Assembly: GCA_003194525.1 (NCBI GenBank)
Contig: NBIV01000001.1
Location: 930,001 to 994,000, forward strand
Reading direction: 5' to 3'
DNA length: 64,000 nucleotides
DNA from: Gracilariopsis chorda
Lineage: Eukaryota; Rhodophyta; Florideophyceae; Gracilariales; Gracilariaceae
Translations under genes and position numbers: made by a program
In this document: positions 28,688 through 40,800 of the stretch, piece after piece
Layout of the letters: every line of letters begins with the position of its first letter
Position numbering within the stretch: the stretch's first letter is position 1
Notes under the pieces: model-generated
Seen by the model: the letters and a program-made list of their open reading frames with translations, nothing else
Told to the model about the DNA's origin: nothing
Databases searched by the model: none

Positions 28688-30236
28688 GTTACGTACCGTT
28701 GCACAATATGTATGCTCATTCTTTTTTTAATATCATAAACGATTACCTGGCTGTTTGTAAATTACATGTTGTTCTACCCTTAGCACGAATTGGATACACA
28801 TTACGGACCGTTTAAACATATCAATTACCCATAAAGCTGTACCCATTACCAACAAAACTGCTCCACGCTCATACCTCCTGATAAGGGTTAGCAATCTAAC
28901 CCTTGAAGCATTAGAATACAGGTAAGGATAACCATCTGTGCACACTTGTGCAAAAGCTCCTGTAATTTCACGTCTTTCCGCCACCCACATAAATTTGAGA
29001 GAGCTTATCTGCTACGCATGCATTCGTTTCGTGTCAATGCCCGCCATGCAGAAACACGTTCATAGAGTTTTTTTCTCTGCAGCCAGTATTGGAAACAATG
29101 TATCTCAGCAGTATCTATCATATCCTACTCATAGATGAGTTTGGGCTAGGCGTACCCAACATCAGATTTCGTGTGAGCTGTCTAACTTTTAAAGGATAAC
29201 CGTTTAACCCTATTATGATACCGTGCTCGTGTTCTTCTTTCAATAACGCGATCGCTTTTCAAGTGCAAAACAAAGATACATGACCCAACGTGTCATCCAC
29301 TCCCAAAGATAATGTATCAAACTTTTTTGCAGCAACAGCCGTCACACCAACCCTGTATCTTTGAGGGTGATTCCGACCCACATTTGTTTGTTTGTTTAGC
29401 GCGCTTTGTGTCGCTCGGCAACCGAACAATACGCTCGTTGAAAACGGCATGGCACTCACCGTCAAGGGGGTTTGCTGGCAGACTGTAGTCCGACACCTCC
29501 AGTGCCACGGTTCCACGCTGCTGCCTCACCATAGTGACAACGATGACGCTTTCAAATCGACAAGAAAGCATCTGTCGTCAAGATTAAATCTTGTGGCCCT
29601 GAAGGGCGCAATCAATCTCGATGATCCACGAGATTCCAACCAAGCACAACACACATCCCAAAAATGTTTTAAAAAAAACTAAGTTTTAGATCCGTTCCGT
29701 ATCCGGTGCACCATCGAATACAGTCACAAAATAAAACAAACCATCTAAACGGCTAACGTCTATCCTACACCGTACAAAGAAAAGACCAACACATGCTCCT
29801 GTAATCTCCCAAGCTTCTCCCAGCCTTCAAAAGTAGTGTGATCCGACACGACTATCACGGCATTGGCCCATGTTTTAGAAAAAGAACCACCTTGCAGATA
29901 GATGAGGTACAGCGGAAATGCTATGAAGATACAGGGGCATCCACTTCACTTGCCCTCGAAAAGGTCATGGGAACATACATGTACGATACAAGAACACAGC
30001 AAATTGACCTAAAAAGTCATTCAACCCGCTCATACATCTATGCCGCTATACGCACATTCGTATTGGGCTCCACAACAGCTCTAGACGTTGCGTCCCGATT
30101 TCAGAATGCATCCTAGTCCAAATGCATGAAGGCAGGCGTGAAAAGGACATGAAACGACGGATGACTTGTAGCCGACTGACAAAACATATAAAAGCAGAAG
30201 CAGAAAGCCCAAAAGAAGAAAAGAGGACAGTGAACA
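28688..30236. other. AT-rich convergent intergenic region
   Basis: About 1.5 kb between repeat copy B and the 3' end of the sigma-factor gene. Base composition is clearly more AT-rich than in the flanking genes. Only short unremarkable frames are present. Confidence 0.4.
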
Positions 30237-31281
30237 TCATATCAGCTCAGCCCAGTTAGACACATCTTCAGTGACAACCTCACGCAACTTATTGAGAGCG
30301 CGGAGTTCAGCACGTTTGACTGTGTGCACACGAACGTCAAGAATGCGGCTCACTTCAGCACGCACTCGTTCAATACCATCACCAAGTCCATACTTCAACC
30401 ACAACACGTTTCGTTCGAGCTCCTCCAGTTCGGTACTTTGCACAAGTTCAGCAACAGCCTCCCTTGTACACATGCTCTCAACATGACGGGACACATCGAC
30501 AGAATGATCAACAAGAAAGTCGCGCAAAGGTGGTGCATCACGTTGGGAGTGGCGATGTATAGGTGTATCAATACTCCACAAGGAGCGACTTCTCTGGATG
30601 TAGAGCTTGGCAGCTTCTCTATCCACTTGAGCTAACTGCGCTACTTGGGAGAGACTGACGGGTTTACCATTCGCAATTTGCAACTGGTGGCGGACGGTTC
30701 GGATCTTGGAGAGTTTATTCAGCACGTGGACAGGCAAACGAATTGGCCTAGCCTGGTTCTGAATGGCTCTGAGGATGGCGTACTTGATAGAATAAAAAGC
30801 GTACGAATCGAAAGGCTGGCCCCTTGAGGCATCAAAACGCTCGACGGCTGTGATCAAGCCGCAGACTCCCTCCTGAACGAGGTCGGACATGGAGAGAGCG
30901 GGCGCGGCCTCGGGAAAGGCGGATAGGAAAATCTGGTGGGTCTTGCGGGCGACGGCGTACACAAGCCAGAGCCATTTGACGACGAGCTGGTTTCTTTGTC
31001 GAAGAATGAGATGCCAGTCGTGTGGGGGGAGGGGGTTGGTTCGACTTGCATGCAGCATTACGGCATGGGCGTTGGGCTCTCGCCGGGTCTTCCGACGCAG
31101 ATGCTTGCGCGCGGCGTAGAGGTGGTGCAGGTTTGCGGTGAGCAAGGCGGGGGGGAGGGCGGAGCGGGATGCGAGGGGGAGGGAGCGGATCGCAGACGGC
31201 GCGATGTGGATTGTTTGGCAGTGCGCCGGCGCGGCGGGTCTGCCACGGCGACGGGGGGGGGAAGGAGAAGGCCAAAGCCAT
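30237..31281 (-). CDS. Sigma-70 factor, presumably nuclear-encoded plastid sigma, with apparent frame break
   Basis: This protein directs the bacterial-type plastid RNA polymerase to promoters. Region 2 is clear: SDLVQEGVCGLITAVERFD, then the RGQPFDSYAFYSIKYAILRAIQ stretch. Region 3 (LPVHVLNKLSKIRTVRHQL... PVSLSQVAQLAQV) and region 4 (ERNVLWLKYGLG, TVKRAELRALNKLREVV) follow to the C-terminus. The sigma frame runs upstream to 31367 but its first codon there is TTG, and the first in-frame ATG lies inside the protein (about 31060). An ATG at 31281 opens a peptide MALAFSF, Phe-containing and acid-free, in another frame. The two frames meet at a run of nine C (minus strand, 31261-31253), where one base fewer would join them. 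So either the homopolymer is mis-sequenced, or the start is unusual, or the allele is broken. Confidence 0.82.
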
Positions 31282-31805
31282 GGGTAGCAGAAGAGAGAAA
31301 CGGAGGTGGGGAGGGGCCAGGTGGGGTGGAAGGGCGGAGGCGGGGAGATATGGAGGAGGAGGCTCAAAGGAACGGAGATGGAGAGTTAAAGGGCGGAGAA
31401 CGGGAAAAAGACGAAAGCGCTGTGTGGGGCCGACCGGCGTCTGAACAAGACGCACGTGCGCGCGGCCAGCGTGGCGCTTATTGTGCGCGGCGGTTCCGCC
31501 GCCACTGCGCCAAATGCATCCACGTGGCAGACACGGCGCGTATCGGCCAATGGGCGTGCAGCGCGGCGGCGGGACAGGTGCGGCCATCCGCCGCCGCACG
31601 CGCGTCAGATTTGCGCTTGCGCACCACCATGTCCGAAACGCAACTTTCTCGCCATTGCTGCGCACTGCGGCGCCTAACGCCTCCAGCGCCACCAATCCGT
31701 GCCAACCGTTCATGCAGTTCGAAGAGAAGAGCTCCTCCTTAACTTTACGTCTAGTCTACGGCATCCTACTCAAAATCATAAGACTGCTACCGTTGTCTAC
31801 CATCA
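31282..31805. promoter_or_regulatory. Upstream region of the sigma gene / 3' flank of the helicase gene
   Basis: About 0.5 kb of GC-rich DNA between the sigma start region and the helicase stop codon at 31806. Long frames on both strands are Arg/Ala/Pro-rich composition effects with no motif. Confidence 0.35.
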
Positions 31806-34800
31806 TTAGCGCCGTAGCTCCTCCAGAGTTACCTCAATGCCCAAGTGCTCAAGCTCGGTGCCCAGGCACTCCAACGCCCGCTTCTGCACATCACGCTCCT
31901 CCTTCTGAAGCCTCTTAACGATCAGATTCTTCTTCCGTACGGCGTGATACTCCGCAAACCTTTTCCACGTCGTGTACGCCTCTCTCCCATATGGATTGCA
32001 CTTTATAACATGTGTATGCACGTCGCCACGACTGTGGTGTTCCACGCACCACGCACAGAAATTCACAAAGCATTCTCTATTTGCACATGGCAACGCACAA
32101 CATCCATCAAAGTCAATAAACGCCACATCGCACTTCGGACAACGAAGCGTCAGAATCCTTTCAATCACATGCAGTCGCAGCTGTTCCGCCCTCCGTTGCG
32201 TCCGATCTGCAATATTTTGAATGCGATCAAATTCCGCTTTCAGTTGCTTCTTCTGTGCATCCAACGCCCTGTGCATTTCCTGGTCCGCATACCGCTGCAT
32301 GCGTAACTCCTGTAGCGACTGGAACATCGCCTTCAGTTCATCCTCGTTAGCGTCGTGCTTCTGCTGTAGAAGCAGAAGAGGTTCATACCTAGAATCGCAC
32401 TTGTCTTCCGGGCATCGCACATATCCTTCTGCATCAACGCTACGTTTCAGAGAGCCGGGCGCCTTCGCAGCCTCCACTAGATGAATAAAGCATTCTCGAC
32501 ACACAAAGTGCTCCTTTGCACAGCACCATCCCTTCGCAGCCACCGTGTCATCCAGGCATATTCCGCAAGCTCGGTGCAGCTCTACCTCAATCTTCATTAG
32601 CGGGATAACCGCCCCTGGTTTCCAGTACACCCGTTCGGAGTTGTCATCTGTCTCAGACCGGTAAACATGGTCATAGCCTTGACATTCGTAATGCAATTTC
32701 AACAGTCTCACACGCTTCATCATGCTGGCCTTTGCCTCTCTGTTCAGCCCCTCCTGCCGAATTTCTTCTGCCGACAGCCTGAATGGCGGTACTCCACACA
32801 AAGCCTTGCTTCTTAGCGCTGCACCAACGTAAACGGTAAGTAATCCATCTTCTTCGCGTTCTTGCCACCGAGCAATTAGCTCTTTTGTACAAAACGGATG
32901 GCCAACCACCCCCGATCCGTGCGACGTCCCCACCACACTAAAGTTCTGCGCCACGGTTTCCTCATGCATCTTGGTCGAAGAGCAAATAATATCGTAGCAG
33001 TTGTCCGCGTCAGTCACATCAAGTACCTTTTCAGGTACTGTTACCTCTTCACATCCATCTTTTATTGCCTTCGACACCATATCTAGTTGCCGCTGCAGTA
33101 CATCTATGTATGCACGTAGAAGAGACGCATCATCAGATAGCTCGACATAGGACGCTGATTTCACGCTTCCCTCACGCAGCACGCTTGTTGCCCGACTAAT
33201 CAGATTCGCCTTCAACACGTCACCATCAAAAACTCTTCCCGGTTCTTTAGAGTCGTACTTCTCAGAGCATTCATTCAACATAGTCCGAGCGCGGTTAAGT
33301 GCCTCTTTGTATCTTTCTCGTATACAGGACAAGCATGACTCAGTTTCCAGCTTAGTCTTAGCCTTCTCTTCGCCACAAGTCCAACTGATACCATGCCCAC
33401 AAGGAAGTTGGGCAGAAACTTGCCGTCCACAGACAATTACCTCCTTGAAGCACTCGACCTTAACAATGTTGATATCACAGAAAGTGCACTTTTTCTCTAC
33501 TACATTCTCACACACGAAAGGAGGAGACTCATCACCAAGTCTATTGCAGGGAACAGAAGCATTGCGTCCACAGTCGTTGCACGTGATTGTTACGCTCTGG
33601 TCGCAACCCGATTCCAATGCGGTAAAAATCGCTCCACATTTGACATCTTCTTCATGGCCACATGACCGACGCAGGCGCGTGGTTTGTCCGCACTCCAGTA
33701 AATCGAGCTCGGAAGACCAAACAGGAAGCCGTCCATCCTGAACCACGACTGGGGATGTAATTGGTGCTTCACCATCAGCATCTATGGTAATACGCTGTGG
33801 AGGCAACTCATTCCATGGATGCAGAGAATCGATGGTTTTTCGCAGATTGCAAGCAATCTTCACAATATGTTGGCAGAGAGGTGATCTCACTTGTATCTCT
33901 GTGCGACATAGGGGTGTTGTGTCCGGCGATGCAGCCCACTTGAAGGCAAGGTTGCATGGAATATTACTTTCCTCATGGCCACACAGCCGTCTGTATGATA
34001 CTCGTTCATTGCAGGTCGTAACTCCTGGTGCGGACTCACTATATCCGCCACTTGCCTCCACAACAAGCGGGTCTCCTTTAGCGTGAAGCCTACGCCCAGC
34101 TAGCTCTCTTGTCACATTCGGCTCCAGATGACATGGTACTTCCACGGTGTGCGAGCAGCGAGCACGGACACAAGTTAAGATAGCCTTACACTCGGAGTAT
34201 TCCAGACCGCGCAACTGTTTAAGTTCATCGCATGTTCGTGGTCGAACAGAGTGACCATACTTGCACGACGGGTATACATACATATCTTCGTTTGGCTCAT
34301 CGCACTTAGGAGCAGGATCTCCCTGTTTATGACATTCAATTTTGTATACATGACCGCAAGGCCTTTTCAGATTCACGATTGTCTCACATAGAGGGAATAC
34401 CTTCGAATTCAACATTGAATACAGCTGCTTGCAAGGAATCCTTCCTGTACGATGCCCACAGATCCTGAGAACGGAAAAAGTACCATTACACGCACGGCTT
34501 ACTTTTTTCAGCTTTGGCTGTAGTTCGGGTGCGTCCTTGAACGTCCTTTCATACCCAATCCTCTCTACATATCCAGTTTCGTCGTCAAACGAATCAAATA
34601 GCACAGAGGAGGAGAAATCCTCAATCATTTGCCTAAAGTGACATGGAACTTTGATCCGATGTCCGCATAACGAACTGCGTAATTCTATTTCCTCAGTGCA
34701 AGAACTTTCATCCTTCGCACATTTTGCCTGTAGAAACGCAGTTGCGCAAGGAATCATGGTGGTGTGACCACACGACCTTCTATATTCTGTCTTCACGAGA

Positions 34801-37800
34801 CAGCTAGGAAAGTTCTTGTCCAATCGCTCTGGTATCCTCATGCCAAGATCTGTTTCTGAAGGCCCGTAATCTGTACCATAGACGACAGTAGACGTTTCTG
34901 CAAGACCTGCTCCATCCTGTTCGATCCAAAGACTTCGAAGTACGGCAGATTCAAAACAGCGAGACGACAGTGGATGCGAGCATCGTGGCCGTGGTTTAAG
35001 TACAGCTGCTTGGCACAAAGGTGGTGGAACCAAAGAGTGCTCTTCAACACTTTGATGGCATTGCATACGCATTTTGCATCCACAAGGTCTCACATGATCA
35101 ACCATCTGGCGACAAAGCGGAGGAGTTTTCTCCCAAGCACGTCGAACGTGACAAACAGGTGTCTGTCGGATATGTCCACATGATGGATGCACATAATCAT
35201 CTACGATTTCCTTACATTCTGGCAGCCGTAGGTTCCCAGAGAGTGTTTGTTCGTGATCATAACAGCTGAGTTCAACCGGATGAGAACACTCAGGACGGAA
35301 GTATCGGACCTTAACTTCGCAGCGAAACTCCTCAAGGGCATTTGTCAAGGACGTAGCTGCAGATTTGTCAGAATGCTTAACTTGGTGGCAATGTAAAGGA
35401 ATATCTGCATGGGAAACACAAGGCCTCTCCACGAGAACAGAGCACTTTGAGGTATGCGGCGTATCCTCAGAAGAGTGACACAATTGCTGACAGATGTGAC
35501 CACACCACGAGAGTTTGAATGGACAACCGTTGGTGCAGAATGCCTTAAACTTATCTTTCGTAGACGGAAAGTCGCCGATATCGCTAATGTCTCTAGCCAC
35601 ATTTGGATGGCGTGGGCATGATATCGGTAGCTTACTTCCAATGCGAGGCGAATGCTCATTGAGGCCGTCGTGGTCGCATTTTTTGTCTCCACCTCCACAA
35701 GCTTCAAGTTCTTTCAAACACCGGCGCCAATGTGAGGGACCAGGGCTGCCTTTAGTATTCGTAGATACAGCCTTTGAAGACCCAACAATGTAGAAGCCAA
35801 TGCGTGCACGAGAAGCGCACACTACGAAGCGATTGCGTAAGGCAACGAATCGATTACCAGGCCTAGTCGACACCAATGACAGAACAACGATGTCATTTTC
35901 ATCTCCTTGATATCGGTCGACAGTAGATACGTTAATGTTCATGATTCTATTCACTTTCCCGTGCACTGCGCGCAGCTTCTTCAGTATTGTCAACCTTTGT
36001 CCCTTGTATGGAGTAATAACCGAGATACAATTTGGAGGTACACCGCAGTACACAAGCCATTGGCAAAGAGAAACGCAGGCCGCTGCTTCTTCTAGATTAC
36101 ATCGGGAAAGTCCTACTGCAGCTCGTCCTTCTTGCGTTTGAAGATCCCAGAAGAAAATAGGAGACCTGAGACCAGGAACGTTGCTCCCCTCCCCAGCCCA
36201 TAGGGTTCTCTCTCGAGAAAATGCTGGCGGGGCATCTGCCAATCGGTCTCCGATTCGTTGAGAAATAGTACAGTCATGGTCTTCAATTGCAATTAAATCA
36301 TGATACTCAACCCGAGTCAAGTCGCAGATGGTTGGACGCATTCGCCGTTGAATATCTAAGATGGAGCAGACAGAGGAATCGTTCTTGACGAGCCGTTCAA
36401 AGAGCGACACCTTAATCGATGGGTCTGTGGTTTCCATTGGGAACCAACAAGGCTGCACAAAAGCTGGTAGTTGGCGATGGTCACCAATCAGTTCGAGCTT
36501 GCAAAGGGAGCGCACTGCTAAGACGGATATAAGGGTTGGCTCGAGGACTTCACAGGCTTCCTCTACCACCATAGCGAACGGTTCTGAAGCACGTAAGGCA
36601 TTGAGACGACGGGCAGCTCCTACTACTGTTGCTCCGATTACCCTAGCCCGCTTGAATGAATACGCTGCTGTCTCTGATAGTTCACGCCTTGCGCACTCAA
36701 CATGGGCGTCCGCAATTGCTGCGTACTTACAAATAGTGGCGCACATCATGCCCAGAAAGTTTGAAACATGAAGCCATCGCTCCCATTTTGAGTGATCCCA
36801 GCTCCAATCAATAGACGCATCGAAAATGTTGTCCCCATTCTCTTCGGTACGTAAGACACCAAGTTCGATGTAAGACTCATCTGAATCAGAGGCACTAGCT
36901 GAGCCGCCATCAAATATGTCACGAAGGTGTTGCATTTGATCCGCTATCTCATCCTCATTTGATCCTGATGAACTTGACATGGCATCAAGTTCATCCTGAT
37001 CTATGCCAAACGCAAGGCGTTCATCTCCAGCATTGAAATCATCGGAACTCTCTGATTGTTCAAATGAGCAATCTCCATGCAATGATTCTCCAAAGTCTGA
37101 ATTAGAATCGTTTCTTTCATCTTCTCCACCTTTAGCCAATCCTTGCGTTCTCTGATTGAGAGACATTTTTCTTGAGTCCTTCTGAAGAGTGTCATCTACT
37201 ACAGATACGTTTTGCGGGACATCAACGGTCCTGCAGTCTTCGATATTCAGCACAACATCTAATCCAGTACTAGACTTAACCTTTGAGCCAGAAATGCCCT
37301 CACTCCCTGAGTCAGTATGCGGTGCTGAGTCAGTATGCGGTGCTGAGTCAGTATGCGGTGCCATGGAAACTTCTACTTCACAAGTAATTGGATCTTCCTC
37401 GTCCAATTTTGTCGTAGAAGCAACCTCTTCTGTTTTCTGAGAATCCTTTTTCTCTCCAGTTCTCATCCATTCTGTGCTCTCCCAGAATAAGTGCTCCATG
37501 CCTTTCATATCGTCTTTGGGTTCTTTGTCTTCTGAAACGGCCTCATGCATTTGACCTATATGGGCAAGACAGTAAAAAACAGGTTGGAAGGAAATCTCTT
37601 TTGTTCTGCATCTTCTTCCTTTAGTTGTCAAACCCTCGCATTGCATTCTTATTCCTTCTCTTCCGAGAGTAATGTTATGCTGATTGAGTTGATTAAAGTG
37701 TTGGTCGCAGAAGTTAGAGCTGAAAGAGCAGACACGCTCATTACAGGTGCTACCATCTGGAGAAACACTGCTGCAAAGAGGATGAAGCGAGCAAACGTTT

Positions 37801-40800
37801 CTTGGTTCATCGTCAACCACTGCTTTGTCCAAGGGCAACCCCGCAGCACGACAAAACCGGCAGGTATGTGTGTTGCAAAACAACGAACCACTTTCTTTGC
37901 ACTCATGGCACAACTCTCCGTTCAAGTCAACGTTCGAACAGCGATGCTCGACACACAGAAACGATCTAGGTGCAGCAGCGTCAACCAACTTGCGTACTTC
38001 GGGGCAAGCGATACACCCGTGATTTCTGCAATAAGCTTGTGGTCTATTATCTTGTAACCGGTACTCTAGACAGCCTTGTACTGAACAATTATGATCAACA
38101 CAAAATCGGGATCCTTCAATACGACGGACAGACTTCACAGCCTCAGGGTTTCTTCTAGCGTAGTGCTTGCAAATCTCACAGCAGTGTATCCTGCAGAACG
38201 GTAAAGAAAGGTCGAGAAAGGCATCCGGACAAAAATCCTCACCGCATGTATGTTGTTCGCAGGCATCTCCGACCCTTTGCAGAACCGGATAACTTTCGTT
38301 CTTCACACAGTAAATGCAGGCATGACCTTTGCATACATCGCCATTTGTCAATCGAGGCCGAACACAGTCGACGCATATACAACGATGATTTTGGCAGAAC
38401 GAGCACCCATCCAATCGTGAGTACTCACAAGGAATCACGTACTGACACTTGTGAAGAAGCTCGCAATAAGCCCCATGTCGCGCACTGATCTGCACGCAAC
38501 CCGTTGTTGCAGCAGCAGCACAGCGAGGGGGAGGCTTCAGACCCCGCAAAAACATGCTTGTTAGGAATATAGCTCTATTCTGATCGCCGCTAATCCAGTG
38601 CTCCATTCCCTGGTTCAAGCCTAGTGCCTTTAGTATAAGCCACGTTTGGTCTGCTTGCGTCAAGAAATCTCGTGATTGAAGCGCCTGTTGCAATAGAGCG
38701 TACGCTTGTGCGCTGGTTGGCTGCCCACCTACTTGCTTTATGTTGCAGAAAAGTGCTAAAGCTTGTAAGAGCCTCAAAGTCGCCATTTCAGGCCCTTCGG
38801 CTTTTCGACTGGAAACCCAGGATTCGAATGCAATACCCGTTTTATCCTCGAACGCTGAGCGCAATGTGCGCATGTCTTTCAGGATACGACGAACACCGCG
38901 TAAGCATGCAACTCTTTTGTTCAGAACCCCCCGTGCCCTTATCTCTTCTCTGGAACTCTGTTCCATACATTCCTTTAGCCTAAAGTCTTCGGTTTTGCCA
39001 CAACGAATAATGGATCCAGTCCATTCTTGGCTATTCACAAGATCACTCAAAATCTCGTCCAGAGCATGGTTCTTGTATGATAACACTACAATGGGCCCTA
39101 GCGCATACCCAGAGCTCATCGCAGCAGTTCTTATCAAGTCCAATGCGCGGACAAGTGTAACTCCCAAGTAGCTCTTTCCTGTGCCAGGTGGCCCTTGGGT
39201 GCAATGAAGCCCGTTTGCAAGTGCTTCCGAGTATGCAGTGAGTTGAGTTCCAGTGAGGCTGGATGTGGCTGCCAAAGTAACGAGCTTGTGACGCAGTTCT
39301 CGCTTTCTGTGAGAAGGTAGTCTTTCGATCAGCTCTGGTATACTGATTCCCGTTTCGGGCTCATGTACTGCCTCATCTTCTTGATTAGAACGGTGTACGG
39401 TGTCATCCGAACAGTCTTGTCCGATCAGTCTTGGCCAAAACGGAATGTGCTTCAAATGATCGACTAGACTTGGGTCACTCAACACAGAAAGCACGGAAAC
39501 AACCTCAGGTACAAATACCTGCAGGTCTATAATAGCGATACGCATCCCGGTAGGTATTGCATCTACTTCTCCAGGGAATGTGGACAAATCTGATCGCGTT
39601 AGAAGGCGCAGAGCAATTCGACCTTCGGCTCGCTCCTTAAAGTCATCTTTAAACCCGCTCTGCGGATGGACCGGCACAACTTCCGCCCATTCGATTCGTT
39701 TTCGTGCGGCGAGTGGTTCATAGGAGGCCCCGAGGCGCACGACGCCGACTAATGCTGAGCAGCTGAGCCGGTAAGTTGTCCTCCAGTTTGGACCAATAGA
39801 TGGAGGCTTTCTTGATTCGAGGTGGGAAGCAATGTAGACAACACCTTCTTTCCGTGTGGTTTCACGTTCTACAACTGCATCGTAAATATCTGTGGAGGCG
39901 CGGGACCCAGGTTCACCAACGAGCTTCGACTGTACAGCACGAAAACAACGCCCGCAAAGAGCATCGTGACCACCCCTCGAACAACGCCAGAGAGCTTTCG
40001 ATGTGCAACTTCGGCCTTTTGATAACTTTCCGCAGCACACTAACTTGCTGTGAGGAGAAGCGCTCACATATAACGGTTGGTTGCATGGGTTACTCTCGTT
40101 TCTCTGCACGCGGCATTTTGGAAACAGAGCTCCCGCACCCCAGAAAAAAGTAAGCTTCGTCACCAGCTGACACAAAGTGTCTGTGTATTGCTCAACGCTG
40201 TCATAGCGCTGCTGAAGTTGTTGGGTATTAATCCATTTGCCGCGTTGTAGCCATCCCACTGTTGCATTCTGCCATCCAGCCCATGGAAGTTGTTCTTCCT
40301 CTTCTGCATCCGTATCCTTCACGGGGAAGAGGCGTTCTAGGTTTTCAACATAGCGATCCAGCAATGCCAGAGACCTGCACAGTATCTTTGATGCTCGCTG
40401 TGCGTTCCTTTGGTTTCCTATCGCACCCATCAACCCGCTGTGAACGGAAGAGCGAATACTGTTGACAAGTTCCACGTAATCCGCTTTGCTATGAGTGAAA
40501 GCATCGGTGGAGCGACAAAGCAGGCGAGATTCAACGACATCAGCTATCGCTTCAAATGTGTTGAGTAATCTGCCATCGTGTTTCTCTGTCTTGAGATGGT
40601 TTCCTAGATTTACGGCAGCTCTGAGAATATCTGTTGTTGGGGGCATACACGCAGTTGACGCCGGCAACCGCATGAGCATGCGAAATAGTGCAAGGCCAGA
40701 CGTCACCTCGGCACCCGTACTAAGTGCGGCCCACGACTGAAACCAGAGGGTGCGGTCCTCCGCATTGTTAAGCCTAACAGTTGCAGTGTGAGTCTTTGCG

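Noticed and set aside
28558-28743. Short open reading through repeat copy B (NEWWKVDPTDATAEIQ)
   Set aside because: Only about 50 codons between stops and not recognised; kept as a repeat rather than a gene.
31456-31918. Overlapping Arg/Ala-rich frames between the sigma and helicase genes
   Set aside because: Present in several frames on both strands, as expected from GC-rich sequence.
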